From Nocardia sp. NRRL S-836 (GTDB lineage Bacteria; Actinomycetota; Actinomycetes; Mycobacteriales; Pseudonocardiaceae), in the NCBI RefSeq assembly GCF_001279525.1, contig NZ_LGDY01000014.1:62001-126000 (forward strand): DNA of 64,000 nt. Direction: 5' to 3'. The notes beneath the pieces are model-generated. The model did no database searches. It was given only the letters and a program-made list of their open reading frames with translations, and had not been told where the DNA came from. Below are positions 38,617 to 46,858 of this stretch, piece by piece. The stretch's first letter is position 1. Each line of letters opens with the position of its first letter. A program made the translations under genes and the position numbers.

Positions 38617-39798
38617 ATGCGCCGAACCCGACTCGACACCGCGACGAAGGATCTCGATCCTCCGTTCGCGATCGTCGACCTGGACGCCTTCGACCACAAC
38701 GCGGCAGACCTCGCCCGCCGCGCTGCCGGTCACCCGATCCGGGTGGCGAGCAAGTCGATCCGCGTGCGCGACCTGGTGAGCCGGGCGCTCGACCGGCCCG
38801 GTTACGCCGGGGTCATGTGCTACTCGCTCGCCGAGGCGCTGTGGTTGTCCGAGCAGAACGTCAGCGAGGACCTGCTCGTCGCCTACCCGACCGCCGACCG
38901 CGCCGCGCTGCAGAAGCTCGCCGCCAACGAGACCGCACGCCAGCGCGTCACCATCATGGTCGACTCGATCGAACACCTCGACTTCGTGGACGCCGCCATC
39001 GGCCCGCACTCCGACATCCGGGTCTGCCTGGAGCTCGACGTCTCCTGGCGGCCACTGCCCGGCGTGCACATCGGCCCGCGCCGGTCGCCGGTCCACACCC
39101 CGGCCCAGGCGGCCTCGCTGGCGGCCAAGATCGTCCGCCGGTCCGGCTTCACGCTCGTCGGCGTGATGGCCTACGAGGGCCAGATCGCCGGTCTGGGCGA
39201 CAACCCGCCCGGTCAGCCGCTGCGCGCGATCGGGATCAGGCTCATCCAGGCGCGGTCCGGGCCGGAGCTGATCGCACGGCGCAGCGCGGTGATCCGCGCG
39301 GTCCGGCAGGTCACCGACCTGGAGTTCGTCAACGGCGGCGGCACCGGCAGCCTGGAGCTCACCGGCACCGACCCCTCGGTGACCGAGCTGGCCGCGGGCA
39401 GCGGCCTCTTCGGGCCGACCCTCTTCGACGGCTACCAGGCCTTCAAGCCGGAACCCGCCGCGCTCTTCGCGTTGTCCGTGGTGCGCAAGCCGACCAGGCG
39501 CGTGGCCACGCTGTTCGCCGGCGGCTACATCGCCTCCGGCACCCCGACCCCGGACCGCCAGCCGTCGCCGTACCTGCCGGAGGGGCTCAAGACGCTCGGC
39601 CTCGAAGGCGCGGGCGAGGTGCAGACGCCGGTCACCGGCAAGGCGGCCGAGCAGCTGCGGATCGGCGACCGCGTGTGGCTGCGGCACGCCAAGGCCGGCG
39701 AGCTGTTCGAGCGGTTCGACGAGGTGCACCTGGTGCGCGGCGACCGCATCGAACGCACGGTGCCCACGTACCGCGGCGAGCGCCGGAACTTCGGCTAG
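38617..39798 (+). CDS. PLP-dependent amino acid aldolase/deaminase (fold type III, DSD1-like)
   Basis: The 393-residue protein resembles alanine-racemase-fold enzymes such as D-threonine aldolase and D-serine dehydratase. The likely PLP lysine is in RVASKSIRVRDL near residue 47, and later motifs include YEGQIAGLGDNPPG and NGGGTGSLE. The C-terminal metal-binding end (IGDRVWLRHAKAGEL) is typical. ATG 38617 is preferred; a TTG at 38596 also opens the frame. Substrate is not known. Its stop overlaps the TetR stop by 4 nt. Confidence 0.82.
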   Translation: MRRTRLDTATKDLDPPFAIVDLDAFDHNAADLARRAAGHPIRVASKSIRVRDLVSRALDRPGYAGVMCYSLAEALWLSEQNVSEDLLVAYPTADRAALQKLAANETARQRVTIMVDSIEHLDFVDAAIGPHSDIRVCLELDVSWRPLPGVHIGPRRSPVHTPAQAASLAAKIVRRSGFTLVGVMAYEGQIAGLGDNPPGQPLRAIGIRLIQARSGPELIARRSAVIRAVRQVTDLEFVNGGGTGSLELTGTDPSVTELAAGSGLFGPTLFDGYQAFKPEPAALFALSVVRKPTRRVATLFAGGYIASGTPTPDRQPSPYLPEGLKTLGLEGAGEVQTPVTGKAAEQLRIGDRVWLRHAKAGELFERFDEVHLVRGDRIERTVPTYRGERRNFG

Positions 39799-40409
39799 AC
39801 CGGCAGCCGCGACGACAGGTAGCCCCTGACCAGCGCCTTCGCCTCGGACAGGATCGCCTGGTCGCCGGTGGGGTTGTTGCGGAACGCCATCTTGAGCACC
39901 GCGTCCGCCGCCTCGACGGCGATCGCGATCGGCAGCTGCACCTCGTTCATCGGGATGCCGAAGTTCCCCGAGATCAGCTCGGAGATCTTGTCGGAGATGA
40001 CCGCGTTGTTGTCGCGCCGGTCGTCCAGCAGGCGCATGTCGACGACGTCGCCGAAGTGCAGCTTCCCGAACGCGGGGATCTCGCGGTGCATCGTCACGTA
40101 GACGTCGAACACCGTGTCCACGGCGTCCCACCAGTGCTCCAGGGTCGCCTGTTCGAGGCGGTCGGTGATGCCCTGCGAGAACCGGTCGACGTTGCGCAGG
40201 GTCAGCGCCTGCACGACGGCCCTCTTGTCGGGGAAGAACTGGTACAGCGAACCCACCGCCACGCCCGCCCTCTCGGCGATCAACGTGGTGGTGACACCGT
40301 CGTAGCCCACCTCGTCGATGAGCGTCGCGCAGGCTTCGAGCATGCGCTCTACCCTCTTGGCGCTGCGCTGCTGGACTGGCTGACGGCGGAGCGGGGTGGT
40401 GCTCGTCAC
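39795..40409 (-). CDS. TetR-family transcriptional regulator
   Basis: This is a 204-residue repressor-type protein. The N-terminal helix-turn-helix is VERMLEACATLIDEVGYDGV then TTTLIAERAGVAVGSLYQFFPDK. The C-terminal ligand-binding domain has no recognised ligand motif. GTG 40409 follows GGGAG. It is divergent from the GH1 operon, with a 112-nt gap that should hold the shared operator, so it probably controls that cassette. Confidence 0.9.
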   Translation of the reverse strand: MTSTTPLRRQPVQQRSAKRVERMLEACATLIDEVGYDGVTTTLIAERAGVAVGSLYQFFPDKRAVVQALTLRNVDRFSQGITDRLEQATLEHWWDAVDTVFDVYVTMHREIPAFGKLHFGDVVDMRLLDDRRDNNAVISDKISELISGNFGIPMNEVQLPIAIAVEAADAVLKMAFRNNPTGDQAILSEAKALVRGYLSSRLPV

Positions 40410-40521
40410 GGCGACTCCCAATGGTTCGGGTACGACCATCTTGCCTGTTGCGCGGCGTCTTCACTTCCCTGAACCTGTCAACACGCCTACGATCCGAACA
40501 AGTTTCACATTTGGAGGATCG

Positions 40522-41769
40522 ATGAGCGACTTCCTCTGGGGAGTGTCGACGTCCGCGTTCCAGATCGAGGGCGCGTTCGACGCGGGCGGCCGGGGTCCCT
40601 CGGTGTGGGACAGCTTCGCTCCGGTGCACGACAACGACAACGCGCGCGTCGCGTGCGACCACTACCACCGGTGGCGCGAGGACGTGGCGCTCATGACCCA
40701 GCTCGGGGTCAACGCCTACCGGTTCTCCATCGCGTGGCCGCGCATCCAGCCCACCGGCAAGGGACCCGCCAACGCCGAGGGCCTCGACTTCTACGACCGG
40801 CTCGTCGACGCGCTCGTCGACGTCGGCATCGCACCGGTGGCCACGCTCTACCACTGGGACACGCCGCTGCAGCTCGAAGCCGAGGGCGGGTGGCTCACCC
40901 GCGACATCGCCGACCGGTTCGCCGACTACACCGCACTGGTCGCGGAACGCCTGGCCGACCGGGTCCACCTGTGGATCCCGATCAACGAACCGGCCATGGT
41001 GACGTTGCAGGGCTATGCGATCGGTGACCACGCACCGGGCAAGACGCTGCTCTTCGACGCGTTGCCGACCGCCCACCACCTGAACCTCGCTCACGGTCGT
41101 GCGGTCGAAGTCCTGCGCGGCCACGACGCCCGTGCGGTCGGTACGGCGAACAACCACACGCCCGCGTGGCCCGCCACCGCCGCCGACCGGCCCGCCGCCG
41201 ACGCGTACAGCGACATCCACAACTGGTTGTACGCCGACCCGATGCTCTCCGGCCGATATCCGGACTCCGTCGCGGACCTCGTGCCCGTCGAGGACGGCGA
41301 CCTCGCGACCATCCACCAGCCGCTCGACTTCTACGGCGTCAACTACTACAACCCGACCAGGCTGAAGCTGCCGTCGGAGGGCAACCCGCTGCCGTTCGAG
41401 CTGGTCGACGTCGACGAGTTCCCCCGGACGGGGTTCGGCTGGCCGATCGTGCCGTCCGGGCTGTCGGAGATGATCGGCACGCTGCGCGAACGCCACCCGG
41501 ACCTGCCGCCGGTGCACGTCACCGAGAGCGGCTGCAGCTTCCCGCACGAGGTCGAGGACGCCGCGCGGATCTCCTACCTCGACGGACACCTGAAGGCGGC
41601 GCTGGAGGCCGGCGTCGCCGGGTACTTCGTGTGGTCGCTGCTCGACAACTTCGAGTGGGAGGCCGGCTACTCGCAGCGGTTCGGCCTGGTGCACGTCGAC
41701 TTCGAGACCCAGCGCCGCACGCCGCGCGACTCGTTCCACTGGTACCGCAAGGTGATCAGCGGTGAGTGA
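40522..41769 (+). CDS. GH1 family beta-glucosidase
   Basis: GH1 enzymes hydrolyse beta-glucosides and related sugars with retention. The 415-residue protein starts DFLWGVSTSAFQIEGA, the family N-terminal signature. The acid/base Glu is in IPINEPAM near residue 160 and the nucleophile Glu in HVTESGCSF near 335. The motif reads TESG instead of the textbook TENG. It has no signal peptide, so it acts inside the cell on imported sugars. ATG 40522 follows TTGGAGG. Confidence 0.93.
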   Translation: MSDFLWGVSTSAFQIEGAFDAGGRGPSVWDSFAPVHDNDNARVACDHYHRWREDVALMTQLGVNAYRFSIAWPRIQPTGKGPANAEGLDFYDRLVDALVDVGIAPVATLYHWDTPLQLEAEGGWLTRDIADRFADYTALVAERLADRVHLWIPINEPAMVTLQGYAIGDHAPGKTLLFDALPTAHHLNLAHGRAVEVLRGHDARAVGTANNHTPAWPATAADRPAADAYSDIHNWLYADPMLSGRYPDSVADLVPVEDGDLATIHQPLDFYGVNYYNPTRLKLPSEGNPLPFELVDVDEFPRTGFGWPIVPSGLSEMIGTLRERHPDLPPVHVTESGCSFPHEVEDAARISYLDGHLKAALEAGVAGYFVWSLLDNFEWEAGYSQRFGLVHVDFETQRRTPRDSFHWYRKVISGE

Positions 41770-42970
41770 GGCGCTGGCCGAACCGGTCGTCCCGGTTCGA
41801 AGAGGCTGGATGGCCTGGCTGTTCGCCGCGAACCTCGGGCTGTGGCTGGCCGTCTACGCGCCCATCCAGGTGCTGCTGCCGCAACAGGCCGAGCTGCTCG
41901 ACCGGGCCGACAAGGAGTTCGTGTTCGGCGTCGTCACCGGCGTCGGCGCCGCGGTGTCGTTGCTGGTGGTGCCGCTCATCGGCGTCCTGTCCGACCGCAC
42001 CACCTCCCGGTTCGGCCGCCGTCACCCGTGGACGGTGATCGGTGCGGTCGTCGGTGCAGTCGGCCTGGCCGTGCTGGCCGGCGCGCCGTCCGTCGCGGTC
42101 ATGACGGTCGGCTGGTGCCTGGTGCAGGCGGGGATCGGCGGCATGCTCGCCGCGTTGACCGCCGTGGTGCCGGACCAGGTGCCCGTTGCCCAGCGGGCCC
42201 AGGTCGGCGGGTTGATCGGCATCAGCCAGATGCTCGGCACCGTGCTCGGCGCGGTCGTGGTGACGTTGCTGGTCAGCGGACTGCAGGCGGGCTATCTGGC
42301 GTGCGCGGTCATCGTCGTCGTCGGTGCCGTCTTCTTCGTTGTGCGCACGCCCGACACGCAGCTCGTCACGAAGCCGGTGCGGCCGACGTTCTGGGTCTCG
42401 CCCCGCGAGCACCCCGACTTCGCCTGGGCGTGGGCCGGCCATCTCATGATCAATCTCGGCAACGCGTTCGGCACGTTGTACCTGCTCTACTTCCTCGGCG
42501 ACGTCGTGCACCACGAGTCGCCGGAGGACGGGCTGCTCGTGCTGATGGCGTTGTACGGGGTGGCGCTCGCCGCAGGAGCGGTGCTGTTCGGCGCACGAAG
42601 CGATCGTTCCGGCCGGCGCAAGCCGTACGTGTACCTCGCGGCCGTCGTCATGGCACTCGCGGCGCTGCTGCTCGTCGTGTGGCCGACCTGGACCGCCGCG
42701 CTGATCGCCGCTCCGCTGCTCGGCGTCGGCTTCGGCACGTACTGGGCCGTGGCGATCGCGCTGCTCACCCAGGTGCTGCCGGCGGCGGCCGACCGCGCCA
42801 AGGACCTGGGCGTGCTGAACGTCGCCAACGCGTTGCCGCAGGTCATCGCCCCCTTGCTGACGGCGTTGATCTTGGCGAACCTGGGTGGTTACCGCGGGCT
42901 GTTCGCGGCGTCGGCGCTGGCGACGGCGCTGGCGGGTGTGTTGCTGAGTCGAGTGCGATCGGTGGTCTGA
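41762..42970 (+). CDS. MFS sugar transporter (GPH/SLC45-like)
   Basis: This 402-residue protein has about 12 membrane helices. The conserved cytoplasmic loop VLSDRTTSRFGRRHPWTVIGA between helices 2 and 3 and its counterpart GARSDRSGRRKPYVYL are typical of sugar:cation or SLC45-like carriers. It overlaps the GH1 gene by 8 nt and the SDR gene by 1 nt, so import of a beta-glucoside for the neighbouring hydrolase is a natural inference. Confidence 0.85.
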   Translation: MSEALAEPVVPVRRGWMAWLFAANLGLWLAVYAPIQVLLPQQAELLDRADKEFVFGVVTGVGAAVSLLVVPLIGVLSDRTTSRFGRRHPWTVIGAVVGAVGLAVLAGAPSVAVMTVGWCLVQAGIGGMLAALTAVVPDQVPVAQRAQVGGLIGISQMLGTVLGAVVVTLLVSGLQAGYLACAVIVVVGAVFFVVRTPDTQLVTKPVRPTFWVSPREHPDFAWAWAGHLMINLGNAFGTLYLLYFLGDVVHHESPEDGLLVLMALYGVALAAGAVLFGARSDRSGRRKPYVYLAAVVMALAALLLVVWPTWTAALIAAPLLGVGFGTYWAVAIALLTQVLPAAADRAKDLGVLNVANALPQVIAPLLTALILANLGGYRGLFAASALATALAGVLLSRVRSVV

Positions 42971-43749
42971 TGCAACTGTCCGGCAAGCGGGTTCTGGTCA
43001 CGGGCGCGTCCCAGGGCATCGGCGCGGAGACGGCGTTCCGGTTCGCGGCGCACGGCGCGCACGTCGACCTGGTGGCCCGCAGCGCCGAACTGCTCGATCT
43101 GCAGGTCAAGCGGATCGTCGAGTTCGGCGGTTCCGCTACCGCCCACCCCGCCGACCTCGCGGACGCCGCGCAGATCCACGCCCTCGCGCAAGCCGTGGAA
43201 ACACCGGACGTGCTGGTCAACAACGCGGGTGTCGGGCGCTGGTTGTTCCTCGACGAGTGCTCGCAGGACGACCTGGCCACGATGACCGCGGTGCCGTTCA
43301 TGGCGGCGATGCTGCTCACCAGGGAGTTCCTCGGCGCCATGCGGGCACGCGGCTCCGGCTGGATCGTCAACGTGAACTCGCCGGTGTCACGGCTGCCGAT
43401 CCCCGGCGCGGTGGGCTACCAGTCGGCGCGCTGGGCGTTGCGCGGCCTGACCGCGTCCCTGCGCCTCGACCTGCGCGGAACGGGCGTCGGCGTGAGCGAG
43501 GTCGTGCCGGGCAAGGTCTCCAGCGAGTACTTCGCCAACAACCCCGGCGCGGAGGAACGGATCCCGGCCATCGCCCGGCTCATCCCGACGGTCACGCCGG
43601 AGCGGGTGGCCACGGCCATCGTCGACGCCGTGCGGAAGGAACGCGCCGAGCACCTGTTCCCGTGGCAGCTCAAGGCGTTCGAGCTGTCCGGACGGCTGCT
43701 GCCCGGCCTGACCTCCTACCTCACGTGGAAAACGGGTACGCGCCGCTGA
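42970..43749 (+). CDS. Short-chain dehydrogenase/reductase with Arg in the YxxxK position
   Basis: This 259-residue classical SDR has the cofactor motif VTGASQGIGAE and NNAGVGRW. The active-site segment reads VNVNSPVSRLPIPGAVGYQSAR, so the usual catalytic Lys is replaced by Arg (Y-Q-S-A-R). The C-terminus continues beyond the usual length with a hydrophobic end. ATG 42970 overlaps the MFS stop. The odd residue leaves its activity open. It is the last gene of the cassette. Confidence 0.82.
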   Translation: MQLSGKRVLVTGASQGIGAETAFRFAAHGAHVDLVARSAELLDLQVKRIVEFGGSATAHPADLADAAQIHALAQAVETPDVLVNNAGVGRWLFLDECSQDDLATMTAVPFMAAMLLTREFLGAMRARGSGWIVNVNSPVSRLPIPGAVGYQSARWALRGLTASLRLDLRGTGVGVSEVVPGKVSSEYFANNPGAEERIPAIARLIPTVTPERVATAIVDAVRKERAEHLFPWQLKAFELSGRLLPGLTSYLTWKTGTRR

Positions 43750-43850
43750 AGCCGGGCGCGGAACCGGGCGCACCGGCAGCAGGAACCGCGGGAGGTGGGA
43801 AGAAGCAGCGCGCCGCCCCAGCCGTGTCGGCGGCCTCCGAACGTGGCAAC

Positions 43851-43887
43851 GGCCCCTCGCCTGCGCGGGAGGTGCAGACGAGGGGCC
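43851..43887. terminator. Terminator of the GH1-MFS-SDR operon
   Basis: GGCCCCTCG pairs with CGAGGGGCC around a GC-rich loop, 101 nt after the SDR stop. Confidence 0.65.
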
Positions 43888-44027
43888 GACGGTGGTGACC
43901 GCGGACCGGTGACGGTCGGGGAGGGAGGGTGCACGGCACCGGCCCGCGGGAATCTGTGGAGTTGTAGCTGACCGGGGCCCGCGATGTAGCGGTCGGGGGT
44001 TCGCACATCGCGGACCACCGGTCAGTA

Positions 44028-44081
44028 GGCCGTTTGCAGACCTGGTCGTGTCGGGGGGACGCCAGGTCGGTCGCAAAGGCC
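44028..44081. terminator. Long imperfect hairpin after the 119-residue gene
   Basis: GGCC-TTTGC-GACCTGG pairs with CCAGGTC-GCAAA-GGCC with single-base bulges, immediately after the stop at 44084 on the minus strand. Confidence 0.65.
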
Positions 44082-44083
44082 CG

Positions 44084-44443
44084 TTAGTGGGCTCGAGCCA
44101 CCGCGCGGCGGGTCCTGGTGACAGGAGGGGTCACCGGAGCCTCGCGCAGGTGGCGAGCCGGGCGCGGGGCGAGTCCGCCCGCGACCAGGTGTTCGTACGC
44201 GGCGCGCCACACCGAGCAAGGTGACTTCTGCTGGCGCCAGCGGCCGGAGCACTCAGGGCAGTTGCCCTTCTCGTCCGGCTCGTGCGCTGCCAGCAGAGCA
44301 CGCCATCCCTCGGTCAGCCGAGGGAGCTCGGATCGAGCCACCGACAGGAGGGACGGGGCGTCAGCGCGGCTCGCCAGCTCCGTGAGCAGGTCGAGGCGTT
44401 CCCACACAGCGTTGCGAAGAACCTGTCCGAGGATCGCGTCCAT
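44084..44443 (-). CDS. Small Cys-containing hypothetical protein near an HTH regulator
   Basis: This 119-residue protein starts MDAILGQVLRNAVWERLDLL, with an amphipathic helix and several Leu. It then has CPECSGRWRQQKSPC with three cysteines that could bind zinc, and a basic Arg-rich tail. ATG 44443 is used, with GGAAAGG further upstream than usual. It probably shares a transcript with the 107-residue gene behind it. The family is not recognised, but the layout resembles small partners of actinomycete HTH regulators. Confidence 0.6.
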   Translation of the reverse strand: MDAILGQVLRNAVWERLDLLTELASRADAPSLLSVARSELPRLTEGWRALLAAHEPDEKGNCPECSGRWRQQKSPCSVWRAAYEHLVAGGLAPRPARHLREAPVTPPVTRTRRAVARAH

Positions 44444-44456
44444 CGAAACGTCACCG

Positions 44457-44780
44457 TCACCTTTCCGCCTGGTCGGCGGCTTCGCGTAGCGCAGCCCTGA
44501 GCTGTACGAGCTGGTCGTGGGACAAGACTGCCGTCTCACCGGGGGGTCCCACCAGAACCACTCGGCCCTGGACGACCTTCACGGTGAGCTGGCGGTCCCG
44601 GTCGACCACGTCGCCGCAGCTGATGTGCCACGTCCGACGCTGCCCGGTCGTGCCGCGCCATGTGGAGTCGGTGTCACCCGTCTCCACAATGGAGGTGGAG
44701 CCGGGGGAGGAGCTGTCCATCAGTTGGCTGTTCCTCTCCGTGCTCACTCGCTTACCGGAATCCAGATTGCGATGATTCAT
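44457..44780 (-). CDS. Hypothetical protein upstream of the zinc-like gene
   Basis: About 107 residues are predicted from ATG 44780; GTG 44747 or ATG 44720 are alternative starts. The N-terminal half is Ser/Thr-rich and looks disordered. The C-terminal half (HISCGDVVDRDRQLTVKVVQ, VVLVGPPGETAVLSHDQL) has a short beta-rich part and the helix VQLRAALREAADQAER. Such ends are common in small actinomycete proteins next to HTH regulators. The gene is divergent from the regulator. No function can be given. Confidence 0.55.
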   Translation of the reverse strand: MNHRNLDSGKRVSTERNSQLMDSSSPGSTSIVETGDTDSTWRGTTGQRRTWHISCGDVVDRDRQLTVKVVQGRVVLVGPPGETAVLSHDQLVQLRAALREAADQAER

Positions 44781-44938
44781 GTCGGAACGGGACGTCACAG
44801 CGCCCACCGGTGGAAGTCTTACGGTGAGCGGTAAGCGGTGTTCGGCAGGGCCGATCAGCCCTGCCGAAGAGGACTTCTCGGGCTCGGGGACCTGCCCCTA
44901 GTCTGCCGATGACGCCCAACGGACTGTGAGGGTGCGCG

Positions 44939-46336
44939 ATGAACACGAGTTCCCAGGGCTCTCCTATTCCCACCGACGTGTGGGACCAGCAGGAGATGCG
45001 GGACGCACTGGCCCGACGAGAGATCAGCTCGGTCTACCGGCTGCTCCGACGGCACGGTGTGTCCCAGCGCCAGATCGCGGCGCTCACTGGGCAGTCGCAG
45101 TCCGAGGTCTCGGAGATCCTCAAGGGACGCCAGGTCATGGCGTACGACGTCCTGACCAGGATCGCCGTCGGCCTGGGTGTCCCACGTGGATACATGGGTC
45201 TCGCCTATGACGAGACAACGGCAGTGAGGGTGGCCGCATCCGCGGACCCACCCCATCCTGAGGAGGACGAGTCGGTGAAGCGTCGGAAGTTCCTCGCGCA
45301 CGCCGCCGCCGTGACAGTCGGCGCGGCCGTGTTCGGAGCGGACTCCGGGTCGTGGGTCTCACACCCCACACAGACTCCGGCTCCCACACAGACTCCGGCT
45401 CCGGGACGCATCGGCATGACAGACGTGCGGCAGGTCGAAGCGGCCACCCGCGCTCTGCGTGCTCTCGACTACCAGTACGGCGGCGGCTCCTGCCGCGACG
45501 CCGTCGTCGCCCAGCTGTCCTGGGGACAGCAGATGCTCGGCGCGAGCTCCACGGACGTCGTGCGCCAGCGCCTCTACGTCGCGCTCGCCGACCTGCACAA
45601 CCTCGCCGGCTGGACGTCGTTCGACACGGGCCTGATGGACTCGGCCCGCAACCACTTCGGCCAGGCGCTCGACCTCGCGAAGCAGGGCGAGAACGAGGCG
45701 CTGATGGCGAACATCCTGTACCGCATGGGCCGCGTCTACCTGCACCAGAACGCCCCCGACGACGCACTGAAGGTGTTCCAGCTCGGCCAGCTGGCCGCGC
45801 AGAACTCCGGCTCCGAGCTCGCCGTGGGCATCCTGTGCGCCAACGAGGCCTGGGCCTACGCGAAGATGGGGTCCGACGAGCAGGCGCTCAAGCTGCTCGG
45901 CCGCGCCCGCGACGAGTTCTCCCGTGCCAACGTCGCCGAGGCGCCCGCGTGGGCCAAGTTCTTCAACGAGATCGACCTCTCGTCCATGATCGGCACGGTG
46001 CACACGGAGCTGGCTCAGACGGTGGACGCCAAGTACACGAGGACCGCGATCCCCGCGCTGTCCAAGGCGATCAACAACTTCGGTGACGAGTACGCGCGCA
46101 GCCGCTCGTTCAACCTGACCTCGATGGCGATCAACCACCTCCTCGAGGGCGACATCGACCACGGCGCGAAGGTCGGCCGCCAGGCCGTCGACCTGTCGGA
46201 GAGCCTCAAGTCCGTGCGCACCAAGCAGCGCATGGAGCCGTTGCGCCAGGAGGCCGAGAAGCGCCGCAACAACCCGGAGGCCCGCGAGCTGGCCGACCGT
46301 GTCGCCCGTTTCACCGGAGCGGACACGGCCGCCTGA
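44939..46336 (+). CDS. HTH-TPR transcriptional regulator with internal Tat-like segment
   Basis: This 465-residue protein has an XRE-type helix-turn-helix near residues 40-63 (VSQRQIAALTGQSQSEVSEI). A KRRKFLAHAAAVTVGAAVFG segment near 113-132 looks like a twin-arginine signal, followed by a PTQTPAPTQTPAP repeat. At least five tetratricopeptide-like repeats run to the end, such as AGWTSFDTGLMDSARNHFGQ and LMANILYRMGRVYLHQ. ATG 44939 follows GAGGG. The layout resembles Streptomyces regulators such as NsdA; that link is inference. Confidence 0.8.
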   Translation: MNTSSQGSPIPTDVWDQQEMRDALARREISSVYRLLRRHGVSQRQIAALTGQSQSEVSEILKGRQVMAYDVLTRIAVGLGVPRGYMGLAYDETTAVRVAASADPPHPEEDESVKRRKFLAHAAAVTVGAAVFGADSGSWVSHPTQTPAPTQTPAPGRIGMTDVRQVEAATRALRALDYQYGGGSCRDAVVAQLSWGQQMLGASSTDVVRQRLYVALADLHNLAGWTSFDTGLMDSARNHFGQALDLAKQGENEALMANILYRMGRVYLHQNAPDDALKVFQLGQLAAQNSGSELAVGILCANEAWAYAKMGSDEQALKLLGRARDEFSRANVAEAPAWAKFFNEIDLSSMIGTVHTELAQTVDAKYTRTAIPALSKAINNFGDEYARSRSFNLTSMAINHLLEGDIDHGAKVGRQAVDLSESLKSVRTKQRMEPLRQEAEKRRNNPEARELADRVARFTGADTAA

Positions 46337-46489
46337 TCAGCATTTCGTTTGGGTCCCATAGCACCACGATCAGATGGTGTGGGACACGAACCGGTAACGC
46401 CAGGACCCCCTGACGCGAATGCAGCATCGACGGGCGAAGAACATCGGCCCGGGGTGCGGCAGGTCGGGGCGAAGGGCGAGGTGCGGCGC

Positions 46490-46771
46490 GTGATCCTTAC
46501 TCGGAGGTGGCGGTCCCGCAGGGCGCTGCGGTCCGCGCAGCTGCTCGACGAGGTCGTGGACACCCAGCTGCCGCTGCTGGCGTCGTTCGACGAGGAGCGC
46601 AGGCGGCGTTCCGCGGACTACCTCGCGGAGCTCGTCGCACTGGCCCAGGACTACCGCTACTACGCCAACGGCTGGATCGACAGCCGTGAGCTGGACCGCC
46701 GCGGCCAGCGGACGATGAACCGGCTGGCTCGGATGCGCGAAGAATCTTCGGCCCGACTGATCACCGATTAG
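46490..46771 (+). CDS. Small basic hypothetical protein
   Basis: The open frame runs from 46349, but a GTG at 46490 follows GCGAGGTGCGGCGC and gives 93 residues. The product is rich in Arg and helical (RSRRALRSAQLLDEVVDTQL, SADYLAELVALAQDYRYYAN) and has no signal or membrane segment. A GTG at 46379 is another option. The gene follows the HTH-TPR regulator after about 150 nt. No family is recognised. Confidence 0.5.
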   Translation: MILTRRWRSRRALRSAQLLDEVVDTQLPLLASFDEERRRRSADYLAELVALAQDYRYYANGWIDSRELDRRGQRTMNRLARMREESSARLITD

Positions 46772-46838
46772 TCCGTTCGTGGGCAGCTCGCCGCGTTGAA
46801 CGGGCCACTCACCGAGTTCATTCCTCGGTGCCGCGAAT

Positions 46839-46852
46839 GTTTCACGTTGAAC
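46839..46852. promoter_or_regulatory. parS-like site with two mismatches
   Basis: GTTTCACGTTGAAC differs from the parS consensus at two adjacent positions. It sits 7 nt from the end of the SDR gene, about 46 kb from the origin cluster. ParB binding is uncertain. Confidence 0.35.
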
Positions 46853-46858
46853 AACGCC

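Larger units (their letters stand above)
43750..44083. other. Convergent intergenic region with several hairpins
   Basis: No gene is supported. Three hairpins occur: 43851-43887, 43979-44013 (CCGCGATGT with ACATCGCGG) and 44028-44081. Together they separate the SDR operon from the convergent zinc-binding-like gene. Confidence 0.6.

Noticed and set aside
38314..41739. Antisense frame of about 1,141 codons over the lactone oxidase, aldolase, TetR and GH1 genes
   Set aside because: It spans several real genes in different directions, so it cannot be one gene; its translation is compositionally random.
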